Shown here: piece by piece, positions 37,892 through 47,521 of the stretch
Position numbering within the stretch: the stretch's first letter is position 1
How the letters are laid out: every line of letters starts with the position of its first letter
Source: Stutzerimonas nitrititolerans
Lineage (GTDB): Bacteria > Pseudomonadota > Gammaproteobacteria > Pseudomonadales > Pseudomonadaceae
NCBI RefSeq assembly: GCF_003696285.1
Contig: NZ_RFFL01000006.1
Location: 124,001 to 188,000, forward strand
Direction: 5' to 3'
DNA length: 64,000 nucleotides
Translations under genes and position numbers: made by a program
The notes under the pieces: model-generated
The model's database searches: none
The model's input: only the letters and a program-made list of their open reading frames with translations
What the model was told of the DNA's origin: nothing

Positions 37892-39192
37892 AACACATAA
37901 AACATTCGAGCACAGTGACCGCCCTGACGATAGCCCTGTTTCTGAGCGCATGCGGTGGCGGGGAACCGGATAGCGCCCAGTTGTACGGCCCCGATCCCAA
38001 GCTCCCCGAGCCCGAACGGGGAATCTTGCCCAGCATGAAGATCGCTGAGCCGGCCGAATGGGGCGATCAGTTGCCGACGGTGCCGCCGGCCTTCACCGTC
38101 ACGGCGATAGCGACCGACCTGAAGATACCGCGCCAGACCCTCGTGCTACCCAATGGCGACATCCTGGTGGCTGAGGGCCGAGGCGGCAACGCCGCGAAAC
38201 TCAAGCCCAAGGATGTGATCGCTGGCAAGATCAAGGCGCAGGGCAACACCTCGGTGGAAAGCGGCAACCGCCTGACGTTGCTGCGCGACGCCGATGGCGA
38301 TGGCACCTACGAGTTACAGACCGTCTTCGCCGAAGACCTCAACGCGCCCTACGGGTTGGCTTTCCACGACGGCAACCTCTACGTGGCCAACCAGGATGCC
38401 CTGGTGCGCTTCGATTACCAGGAAGGCCAGACCGAGGCCAGCAGCCCGCCGACCAAGGTCACCGACCTCCCCTCGGCGATCAATCATCACTGGACCAAAG
38501 CGTTGACCATCAGCCCCGACGGCCGCTTTCTGTATGTCGGCATCGGCTCCAACAGCAACATCACCGAGCGCGGCATGGAGGCCGAAGTCGACCGCGCGCT
38601 GGTCTGGCAGATCGATGCCGAGAGCGGTGCCTACAAGCCCTACGCGACCGGCCTGCGCAACCCGACGGCGTTGGCGATCCAGCCGGGCTCGGGGCAGCTG
38701 TGGGCGGTGGTGAACGAGCGGGACGAGCTGGGCGAGGACTTGGTGCCGGATTACCTGACGTCGGTACGCGAAGGCGGCTTCTACGGCTGGCCTTATAGCT
38801 ACTGGGGGCAGAACGTCGACGACCGTGTGCGGCCACAGGATCCGGAGAAGGTCGCTTCCGCGATCACGCCGGATTACGCCCTGGGCTCCCACGTCGCCGC
38901 CCTCGGCCTGGATTTCTCCATGCCGGTGATGGGCGGCGAGTTCGCCGAGGGTGTGTTCATCGGCGAGCACGGCAGCTGGAACCGCAAGAATCCGGTGGGC
39001 TACAAGGTGATCTTCGTACCCTTCAGCAATGGCGCCCCGTCGGGACCGCCGGTCGACTTCGTCACCGGCTTCCGCACGGACGACGGCAAGACTCGCGGGC
39101 GCCCCGTCGGGGTGACCGTCGACCCGCGCGGTGCGCTGATCGTCGCCGACGACCTGGCGAATACCGTGTGGCGGGTGACGCGCACGCAGTGA
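37888..39192 (+). CDS. L-sorbosone dehydrogenase-type PQQ/propeller lipoprotein
   Basis: 434 residues with a lipoprotein signal (FLSAC, Cys22) and a six-bladed NHL-like propeller of the sorbosone/glucose dehydrogenase B family: VLPNGDILVAEGRGG, LNAPYGLAFHDGNLYVAN, HWTKALTISPDGRFLYVGIGS, ATGLRNPTALAIQPGSGQLW, GEHGSWNRKNPVGYKV and GRPVGVTVDPRGALIVADD. The family oxidises sugars or aldehydes with PQQ in the periplasm. Translationally coupled to the upstream DUF2231 gene. Substrate unknown; a soluble glucose dehydrogenase is an alternative. Confidence 0.88.
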   Translation: MKHIKHSSTVTALTIALFLSACGGGEPDSAQLYGPDPKLPEPERGILPSMKIAEPAEWGDQLPTVPPAFTVTAIATDLKIPRQTLVLPNGDILVAEGRGGNAAKLKPKDVIAGKIKAQGNTSVESGNRLTLLRDADGDGTYELQTVFAEDLNAPYGLAFHDGNLYVANQDALVRFDYQEGQTEASSPPTKVTDLPSAINHHWTKALTISPDGRFLYVGIGSNSNITERGMEAEVDRALVWQIDAESGAYKPYATGLRNPTALAIQPGSGQLWAVVNERDELGEDLVPDYLTSVREGGFYGWPYSYWGQNVDDRVRPQDPEKVASAITPDYALGSHVAALGLDFSMPVMGGEFAEGVFIGEHGSWNRKNPVGYKVIFVPFSNGAPSGPPVDFVTGFRTDDGKTRGRPVGVTVDPRGALIVADDLANTVWRVTRTQ

Positions 39193-39295
39193 AGCCGGAA
39201 GCTCGAAAGCGTTGCGCGAGGTCGGACAGAATGCCGCAAACCCGCCGGGAGCGGGCGCGGCCTCTCAAAAAGCAGCCGATACACACAGTCCCTCC

Positions 39296-39320
39296 TGTGG
39301 GAGGCGCGCCCTCGCGGCGA
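39296..39320 (+). repeat. Single REP element
   Basis: TGTGGGAGGCGCGCCCTCGC then GGCGA, a REP unit like those at 21751-21827, standing alone in the gap after the sorbosone-type dehydrogenase. Confidence 0.7.
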
Positions 39321-39388
39321 TGCAGGCCGAAGGACTGCCAAAAGCTTCCCCGAGAGGGCTGATATCGTTTAAATGAACGGCATGAACG

Positions 39389-39659
39389 CTAGGGTCTGTT
39401 GCCGTTTCGTCGCGAGCCGCGTTGCAGCGAGAAATGGCGCCAGGTTAGGCGTAGGACGCAGGCAATGGTTATTCCCTTGCCAAGTCCTACAACGACAGCT
39501 GGCGCCATTTCCCGCGCAACCCTTTGGGCCGGGCCTGTTTTTACGCGATGCGGCGTTATTCGTCGTTCATTTGGAATGACCAAACTTCTCTCCTCATGCC
39601 TTGCCTCGCGTAAAAACAGGCTCCGGCGCGGCCGCGGACGAAATGGCAACAGACCCTAG
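39389..39659. mobile_element. Composite palindromic element (271 bp), AGGGTCTGTT family, long copy
   Basis: The ends are 23-bp inverted repeats with one mismatch, beginning CTAGGGTCTGTTGCC at 39389 and ending GGCAACAGACCCTAG at 39659. Inside are two further perfect stems: GAAATGGCGCCAG (39431-39443) with CTGGCGCCATTTC (39499-39511), and GCCTGTTTTTACGCGA (39533-39548) with TCGCGTAAAAACAGGC (39606-39621). Because of the symmetry both strands carry an 86-codon open frame starting MPFR and ending NGNRP; these are by-products, not genes. It ends 8 bases before aadA. Confidence 0.8.
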
Positions 39660-39666
39660 CCTCTCT

Positions 39667-40464
39667 ATGAACCCATCAGCCCCCAGCGAAATCACCGCGC
39701 AGCTGTCCGGCGCCTGCGCCGCGCTCGAACGCCACCTGGGCGAAACACTGCTGGCCATCCACCTGTTTGGCTCGGCGATCGACGGCGGGCTCAGACCGCA
39801 GAGCGACATCGACCTGCTGGTGACCGTAAGTGCGCCCATGCCCGACCCGGTACGGCGCTCGCTGATGCTGGATCTGCTGCCGGTTTCGGGCTGGCCCGGC
39901 AGCGACCCAGCGCGACGCGCGTTGGAAGTCACGCTGCTCGTCAGGGAGCATCTGGTGCCCTGGCGATACCCGCCGCCACGCGAATTGCAGTTCGGCGAAT
40001 GGCTGCGTGAAGAACTGGAAACCGGCAGCATTCCGCCCGCCACCCCTGACCCGGATATCGCGATCCTGCTGACGAAAGCGAGGCAGCACAGCCTGTGCCT
40101 GACAGGCACCTCCATCGCCGAGCTGTTCGAGCCCGTCCCACACGAAGACTTCGCCAAGGCGCTGATGGATACCGTTGCCCAGTGGAACGAGGCGTCGGAC
40201 TGGCAGGGCGACGAGTGCAACATCGTGCTGGCGCTGGCCCGCATCTGGTTCAGCGTCGCCACGGGTGCCATCGTGCCCAAGGACGTCGCCGCTTCCTGGG
40301 CTCTCGAGCGCCTGCCACAGGAACACCGCCCCGTTCTGGCCAGCGCACGGGCGGCTTACCTGGGCGATGCCATTCAGGACCTGGTCGACTGTCCAGAGCA
40401 AGTGGCCGCGTTCATACGCCACGTAAAGCGCGTGATCCTGAGTCGTGCTCAAACCGGCCGCTAA
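39667..40464 (+). CDS. aadA: Aminoglycoside 3''-nucleotidyltransferase family protein (AadA-like)
   Basis: 265 residues, the AadA norm. Nucleotidyltransferase core: LFGSAIDGGLRPQSDIDLLV with catalytic Asp47 and Asp49 in the AadA positions, then LEVTLLVREHLVPWRYPPP, RELQFGEWLREELETG, DIAILLTKARQHS and NIVLALARIWFSVATG, with C-terminal KDVAASWALERLPQEH. Such enzymes adenylylate streptomycin and spectinomycin. The ATG at 39667 gives MNPSAPSEITAQLSG; a longer frame starts inside the repeat element and is rejected. There is no attC site after it and no integrase near, so it looks like a chromosomal, species-type copy. Confidence 0.9.
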   Translation: MNPSAPSEITAQLSGACAALERHLGETLLAIHLFGSAIDGGLRPQSDIDLLVTVSAPMPDPVRRSLMLDLLPVSGWPGSDPARRALEVTLLVREHLVPWRYPPPRELQFGEWLREELETGSIPPATPDPDIAILLTKARQHSLCLTGTSIAELFEPVPHEDFAKALMDTVAQWNEASDWQGDECNIVLALARIWFSVATGAIVPKDVAASWALERLPQEHRPVLASARAAYLGDAIQDLVDCPEQVAAFIRHVKRVILSRAQTGR

Positions 40465-40548
40465 GGCTGCGCCAAGACCTTCCCGAACAACGAGAAATGG
40501 CCGCTCGGAACGAGAAGACCAGCAAGGGATACACTTTCATAAAATTGA

Positions 40549-40563
40549 TGTTATGTTATAACA
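40549..40563 (+). promoter_or_regulatory. Zur box upstream of dksA2
   Basis: TGTTATGTTATAACA is a perfect dyad with the form TGTTAT-N3-ATAACA, the core of the proteobacterial Zur operator. It ends 28 bases before the dksA2 ATG, where zinc-loaded Zur would block transcription. Zinc-starvation control of dksA2 and zigA is known in P. aeruginosa. Confidence 0.85.
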
Positions 40564-40591
40564 ACTAAACATCTTCAATCTATGACTCCCC

Positions 40592-40996
40592 ATGACCGAA
40601 GCCGAACTCCTCGCACAACCCGCCGATGCCTACATGAATGCCGAACAGCAAGCGTTCTTCCTCGACCTGCTGCTGCGCCAGCGCGAAGCACTGCAGGCCC
40701 GCATCGCTGATGAGTTCGACGTGTTGCGCGAGCAGGAGCCCAGCAGCGATCCGGCCGACATCGGCAGCGCCGAAGAGCAACGCCAGTGGCAGCTGCGCAT
40801 GCTGGAGCGCGAAAAGAGGCTGCTCGACAAGATCGACCATGCGCTCGATACCCTGGCCCGCGGCGAATACGGCTGGTGTCGCGAAACCGGCGAACCGATC
40901 GGCCTGCAGCGCCTGCTGCTGCGCCCCACCACGACGCTGTCCATCGAGGCGAAGGAACGCCAGGAACAGCGCGAAAAACACACCAGGGTTTGTTGA
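40592..40996 (+). CDS. dksA2: Zinc-independent DksA paralogue DksA2
   Basis: 134 residues: coiled-coil tip with DPADIGSAEEQRQWQLR (Asp-rich tip) and a degenerate zinc finger. Only one of the four usual Cys remains: WCRETGEPIG (Cys96, Thr99), and the second pair is LSIEA (Ser117, Ala120), as in DksA2 proteins that work without zinc. It replaces DksA on RNA polymerase when zinc is scarce and keeps ppGpp control working. A Zur box lies upstream. The final residues RVC and the TGA stop are encoded by the left arm of the inverted repeat at 40985-41036, so the C-terminus has been rewritten by that repeat. Confidence 0.93.
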   Translation: MTEAELLAQPADAYMNAEQQAFFLDLLLRQREALQARIADEFDVLREQEPSSDPADIGSAEEQRQWQLRMLEREKRLLDKIDHALDTLARGEYGWCRETGEPIGLQRLLLRPTTTLSIEAKERQEQREKHTRVC

Positions 40997-41036
40997 CGTT
41001 TCGCTCGCGGCTCGCGCCGAAACGTCAACAGACCCT
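40985..41036. repeat. AGGGTCTGTT-family palindrome overlapping the dksA2 stop
   Basis: AGGGTTTGTTGACGTTTCG (40985-41003) and CGAAACGTCAACAGACCCT (41018-41036) pair over 19 bases with one mismatch. The left arm encodes the last three residues and stop of DksA2. The hairpin lies between dksA2 and zigA and may reduce read-through. Confidence 0.8.
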
Positions 41037-41054
41037 AACGCCTGAGAGAATCCC

Positions 41055-42257
<1,203 letters not shown>

Positions 42258-42265
42258 TAGCCGGC

Positions 42266-42304
42266 TGCTGGCTCGGCTTTCGCCCAATAGGGCGCGAGCC
42301 AGCA
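42266..42304. terminator. Two-way terminator between zigA and the copper-storage gene
   Basis: TGCTGGCTCG (42266-42275) pairs with CGAGCCAGCA (42295-42304), and within the loop CGCCC pairs with GGGCG across AATA. It stands 8 bases after zigA and 20 before the end of the convergent gene. Confidence 0.7.
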
Positions 42305-42324
42305 AACTCGACCACCGGCTCGAA

Positions 42325-42654
42325 TCAGGCCGCCATCCGCTCGCACTCTTCCGCGCACTGACGGCAGGCCTGCGCGCACGCCTGGCAATGATCATGGGAA
42401 TGCCTGCCACACTCCTCGGCGCAATCGCGGCAAACCTGCGCACAGAGCTTGCAGAAGGCCTTGGCATAGGCGCTGTCACGGGTCATCAGCAGCGCGGCCA
42501 GCGCGCACATATCTGCGCAGTCGCGATCGAGCTCGATACAGCGAGCCATCATCTTCACGTCTTCCTCGCGCAGGCAGGATGCCGCACAGGTTTCGCAAGC
42601 AAGCACACAGTTGGAACAAGCCTGGATGCACGACTGGTAACTGGAATTGAACAT
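42325..42654 (-). CDS. Cys-rich four-helix-bundle copper storage protein (Csp3-like, DUF326)
   Basis: 109 residues, 19 of them Cys, in repeated C-x2-C and C-x3-C patterns along four helices (SCIQACSNCVLACETCAASC, then CIELDRDCADMC, FCKLCAQVCRDCAEEC, HCQACAQACRQCAEEC). There is no signal peptide, so it is the cytosolic Csp3 type, which stores many Cu(I) ions in the core of a tetramer. GGAGGAAATTCC precedes the ATG. It is convergent with the zinc gene zigA but the metal here is copper. No MerR-type copper operator with proper spacing could be confirmed. Confidence 0.88.
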   Translation of the reverse strand: MFNSSYQSCIQACSNCVLACETCAASCLREEDVKMMARCIELDRDCADMCALAALLMTRDSAYAKAFCKLCAQVCRDCAEECGRHSHDHCQACAQACRQCAEECERMAA

Positions 42655-42828
42655 GGAATTTCCTCCGTTGGAAGTGCAGGTCCACGCGAAATAATCGCGC
42701 CTTCCTAAGGTAGGGGGCCGCGTCGCCGGCGAAGTTCAGCCCACTCGCCGAATAGCACGCAGGCGGCGTCACCGCGCCCGGGCCGTTACAATGGCCGCCC
42801 GTTCGCCATCGCCTGTGCCAGCCCCGCC

Positions 42829-43431
42829 ATGCCCTTCACCCTCGCCACCCCCTGTGAATTGCTGGAAGTCATCAGCAAGAGCCGTTTTCTTGCCAAGGCG
42901 GCTCCTGTAGCGAGCGCCGAAGAGGCCCAGGCGTTTATCCAGGCGGTCAGCGATCCCACCGCCACTCACAACTGCTGGGCCTGGAAAGTCGGCAACCAAT
43001 ACCGTTTCAGCGACGATGGCGAGCCGGGTGGCACCGCCGGACGGCCGATGCTGACAGCCATCGAAGGACAGGACTTCGATCAGGTGGCAGTGGTGGTGAT
43101 CCGCTGGTTCGGCGGCATCAAGCTCGGTACGGGTGGCTTGGCCCGGGCCTATGGCGGCTCTACCGCCAAATGCCTGCAGGCTGGCCAGCGTATGGAACTG
43201 GTCTCGCGCATTCGCGGCCACTGCCATTGCCGCTTCGCCGAACTGGCGCTGCTCAAGGCACGTCTTGCCGAACACGAAGCGCTGATCGAGCAGGAAACCT
43301 TCGATGCCGAAGGCGCAGAGCTGCTGCTGGCCTTCCCCGAAGCACAACGAGAGCCGCTGCAACGGCTGATCGCCGATATCAGCCGCGGGCGCAGCGAGCT
43401 GCAACTCGTGCAGGAACGCGGGGAAGAGTGA
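42829..43431 (+). CDS. yigZ: YigZ/IMPACT family protein
   Basis: 200 residues: N-terminal UPF0029/IMPACT domain with SKSRFLAKAAPV, THNCWAWKVG, FSDDGEPGGTAGRPML (about 61-76) and RWFGGIKLGTGGLARAYG (about 91-108), and a C-terminal DUF1949 domain. Related to eukaryotic IMPACT and thought to bind nucleic acid or ribosome-associated factors; function not settled. The strong RFSDDGEPGGTAG motif makes the family call secure. Confidence 0.92.
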   Translation: MPFTLATPCELLEVISKSRFLAKAAPVASAEEAQAFIQAVSDPTATHNCWAWKVGNQYRFSDDGEPGGTAGRPMLTAIEGQDFDQVAVVVIRWFGGIKLGTGGLARAYGGSTAKCLQAGQRMELVSRIRGHCHCRFAELALLKARLAEHEALIEQETFDAEGAELLLAFPEAQREPLQRLIADISRGRSELQLVQERGEE

Positions 43432-44820
<1,389 letters not shown>

Positions 44821-44858
44821 GCCTCGCGCAAGGTTCGATCAGCTACGTCGGCATGGTG

Positions 44859-46043
44859 CTACCGGGCGCGCTCCGGCAGCACCAGTTGGCCGCTGTACCA
44901 GGCCAGGCTCGCGGCCAGCAACGCGCAGACGGTAATGACCAGCGCCATCGGCGCCGCCGTACCGTCGTGCAACACCCCGACCAGGGCTGAAGCGCCTGCA
45001 GCTACGCTGAACTGCAGGCTACCCATCAGGGCCGAAGCCAGACCGGCCTGACGCCCCTGCCCGGCCATCGCGCAAGCAGTGGCGTTGGGCAGGATGCTGC
45101 CAAGGCTGGCGATCCCCAGAAACAGCGGAACCAGCAACGGCCAGAGCGCTTTGGGCTGGCTCAGGGCGATCAGCAGCAACATCAGCGCGCTGGAAAAGTA
45201 CAGCCAGACGAAACGCCGCAACCATGTCCCCGGTCCGCGCAGGCGCAGCAGCCGCGCGTTGATCTGCGACACCAGGATGAAACCTGCCGCATTGCAGCCG
45301 AACAGCCAGCCGTAATGTTCGGCGGGAACGCCATAGAGCTCGATGAACACGAATGGCGAGCCGGCGATATAGGCGAACATGCCCGCCATGGCCACGCCGC
45401 CACAGAGTGCGAAAGCCATGAACTCGCGGTCGCGCAGCAATTCGACGTACCGGCTCAGGGTGCTGCTCAGGGGCAACCGGGGCGCATCGGCCGGCAGCGT
45501 TTCCGGTAGCCAGAGCGCTACGGCGGCTCCGCAGGCGGCACTGAACAGCGTCAGCGAAACGAATATCGACTGCCAGCCCAGGGCATTCATCAGCAGGCCT
45601 CCGGCAAGCGGTGCCAGGATCGGCGCCAGCCCCATTACCAACATCATCTGGGAAAACACCCTGGCCGCCTGCACCGGCTCGCAGCTGTCACGCACCACGG
45701 CGCGAGTCACCACGATACCGGCGCAACCGCCCAGCGCCTGTGCGAAGCGCGCCGAGACCAGCCAGTCCAGCGTTGGCGCAAGCGCACAGGCCAGGGACGC
45801 CAGGGTGAAAAGCGTCACGCCAATCAGCAACGGCCAGCGCCGGCCGTAGCGATCCGTCAGCGGGCCGTAAAGCAACTGGCCAAACGCCAGGCCGACGAAA
45901 TAAGCAGCAAGCGACAACTGGATGTGCTCGACGTCGGTGGAGAAATCCCGCGCCATGACCGGGAAAGCCGGCAGATAGAAGTCGATGGCCAAAGGGCCGA
46001 AAGCGCTGAGCGCGCCCAGTATCAGAAGAAGCCGAAGGTGCAT
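44859..46043 (-). CDS. Bcr/CflA-family MFS multidrug exporter
   Basis: About 394 residues with twelve membrane helices. Bcr/CflA hallmarks: MHLRLLLILGALSAFGPLAI start, DFYLPAFPVMARDF (about 19-32), motif A GPLTDRYGRRWPLLIG (about 58-73), and VRDSCEPVQAARVFSQMMLV. Such pumps export bicyclomycin, chloramphenicol or dipeptides using the proton gradient. The start could also be 46070, adding MFLLREFFP. Divergent from a TtgR-like TetR gene; an operator-like sequence lies between, so expression is probably drug-inducible. Confidence 0.88.
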   Translation of the reverse strand: MHLRLLLILGALSAFGPLAIDFYLPAFPVMARDFSTDVEHIQLSLAAYFVGLAFGQLLYGPLTDRYGRRWPLLIGVTLFTLASLACALAPTLDWLVSARFAQALGGCAGIVVTRAVVRDSCEPVQAARVFSQMMLVMGLAPILAPLAGGLLMNALGWQSIFVSLTLFSAACGAAVALWLPETLPADAPRLPLSSTLSRYVELLRDREFMAFALCGGVAMAGMFAYIAGSPFVFIELYGVPAEHYGWLFGCNAAGFILVSQINARLLRLRGPGTWLRRFVWLYFSSALMLLLIALSQPKALWPLLVPLFLGIASLGSILPNATACAMAGQGRQAGLASALMGSLQFSVAAGASALVGVLHDGTAAPMALVITVCALLAASLAWYSGQLVLPERAR

Positions 46044-46133
46044 TGGGAAGAACTCGCGAAGCAGAAACATTCCGGTTCCGAACGGCAAAAGCCGCCGAAT
46101 TCCCGGACGTTTTACAGTGAAGGCCAGATGCTG

Positions 46134-46155
46134 TTACATACAACGACGATTGTAA
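46134..46155. promoter_or_regulatory. TtgR/AcrR-type operator between the exporter and its TetR gene
   Basis: TTACATACAACGACGATTGT followed by AA. TTACA and TGTAA arms lie 12 bases apart. From memory, the P. putida TtgR operator reads TTACAAACAACCATGAATGTAA, identical in spacing and in most positions. It sits in the divergent promoter region, 90 bases from the exporter and 83 bases from the regulator. Confidence 0.65.
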
Positions 46156-46238
46156 ACGTGTAAAGTTTCAACGCGGCGCACGCGGCGCTACGAAATCCAC
46201 GCTACGAAGGCTGCAGCCCTGGCGCTGCGGTGATGGAC

Positions 46239-46859
46239 ATGCGAAGAACCAAAGAAGACGCTGAAAAAACCCGTATCGCCCTTCTGGGCTCCGCCGAGAA
46301 GCTCTTTCTGGAGCGAGGCGTGGCCCATACCAGCCTGGACCAGATCGCCCGGGATGCGGGCGTCACCCGTGGTGCGGTGTACTGGCATTTTCAGAACAAG
46401 GCACACCTGTTTCACGAGATGCTCAACCAGGTACGCCTGCCGCCGGAGCAGATGGCCGAGCGGCTTTGCAACGGCCTTCAACAGCAACCACTGCGTGCGC
46501 TGCGGGACCTGTGCATCGAAGGAATCAGCGCATTGGCCTACGACGAGCAGAAGCGTCGGATCATGACTATCCTTCTGCACCGCTGCGAATTCACCGATGA
46601 ACTGCGCGAAGCGGAAGAACGGCATCATGCGTTCATCAATCAGTTCATCGATCTCTGCGAAAAGCTGCTGGAAAACGCCGCTGAGCGTCTCTATCCGGGC
46701 ATGACGCCCCGCCTGGCGGCGCTGGCGCTGCATGCGCTGCTGGTCGGGCTGTTCAGCGACTGGACTCGCGATGCCGAGCTGTTCGATCCGGCCGCCTGCA
46801 GCCCAGCGCTGATCGACTCTCTGTTCCGTGGTCTGATTCGAGATTGGGACGGCGTCTAG
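46239..46859 (+). CDS. TetR-family regulator of the TtgR/AcrR group
   Basis: 206 residues. N-terminal TetR DNA-binding domain: MRRTKEDAEKTRIALLGSAE, RGVAHTSLDQIARDAGVTRG and AVYWHFQNKAHLF match TtgR closely, and the ligand domain contains MTILLHRCEFTDELREAEER, as in TtgR (HHKCEFTDDM). It should repress drug-efflux genes until a ligand binds. ATG at 46239; in-frame ATG (46233) and GTG (46230) are alternatives. The TAG stop joins directly onto the MITE-like repeat (CAGGCCGTTG). Confidence 0.9.
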   Translation: MRRTKEDAEKTRIALLGSAEKLFLERGVAHTSLDQIARDAGVTRGAVYWHFQNKAHLFHEMLNQVRLPPEQMAERLCNGLQQQPLRALRDLCIEGISALAYDEQKRRIMTILLHRCEFTDELREAEERHHAFINQFIDLCEKLLENAAERLYPGMTPRLAALALHALLVGLFSDWTRDAELFDPAACSPALIDSLFRGLIRDWDGV

Positions 46860-46977
46860 CAGGCCGTTGAAAAATGTAGGCGAGGCAGCCACTGCAAGGC
46901 AAAAACAGGCGAAACGTAGCGTAGCGAAGTAACAGCCGTAGGCTGGTCCGGAGGGCGAACGAGGTGAGTCAGAAGCG
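46860..46977. mobile_element. Partial copy of the MITE-like element found at 62728-62925
   Basis: From CAGGCCGTTGAAAAATGTAG through GAGGGCGAAC to GGTGAGTCAGAAG, these about 118 bases match the reverse complement of the first part of the ampD/ampE element at about nine in ten positions, then similarity stops. It begins immediately after the TetR stop codon TAG, as the intact copy begins at the ampD stop TAG. Confidence 0.75.
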
Positions 46978-47521
46978 AGACAATCTCGCGCAGGGCGATG
47001 ACCGCCCTGAATAGCCGGCTCTACAGATCGGCCAGTCGCTCGCTGCGTCGCCATGTCACTGGTAAGTCCACTTGCCAAAATTCGTTGCAGCCTATAACGA
47101 CGACGACTAGACTTGCCGCCCTGCAAGGCGCTCCGCGCACGAACCGAACCGCTGACCAGGCTGAAGTCCAGCCCCGATCACGCCGCCTTGCTTCCCGGGC
47201 TTGCGCCCTTCCTCGTGCCACCTGAACATCAAAGAAAAAGAATAGGCTGCCTTGCATGCACGCCTGTCCGGTTGATTCGTTCGCCATTTCGTTGCCGCTG
47301 ACCTGTCAGACCGTGCCGCCATCCGTGCTCTCGGTGGTGTGCGTGCGATCGGCGCCGAACACGGTATTACCAATGACCCGAACAGGTGCTTGGAACGTGA
47401 CGCCCTATTCGCTTCGCGCTCAAGTTCGTGACAGCAGTGCCGACAGCGGAGCTGTTCCTTCGCGGTCGATAGGCTTTCATCAACCCGCTTCAATCAATAG
47501 TCACGTTTTTACGGTACCCGC
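46978..47521. other. 544-bp gap between the TetR gene and the chemoreceptor
   Basis: Apart from the sigma-28 promoter at 47420-47446, I see no gene, RNA or repeat here. Open frames in it lack ribosome sites and recognisable motifs. It may be the decayed remainder of lost genes. Confidence 0.5.
47420..47446 (+). promoter_or_regulatory. Sigma-28 (FliA) promoter of the chemoreceptor gene
   Basis: TCAAGTTC (47420-47427), 11 bases, then GCCGACAG (47439-47446). The consensus is TAAAGTTT-N11-GCCGATAA: six of eight positions match in each half with exact spacing. It lies 75 bases before the ATG, tying the receptor to the flagellar regulon. Confidence 0.75.

Noticed and set aside
39389..39659. Two 86-codon frames inside the composite palindrome
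   Set aside because: They are mirror products of the inverted repeats and share ends for that reason; no ribosome site or family.
40465..40548. attC recombination site after aadA
   Set aside because: No GTTRRRY or paired R/L box pattern with the right spacing could be found, and no integrase is near.
42655..42740. CueR/MerR-type operator before the copper-storage gene
   Set aside because: CCTT-AGG-AAGG is a dyad but its arms are far too close for a MerR-family site.
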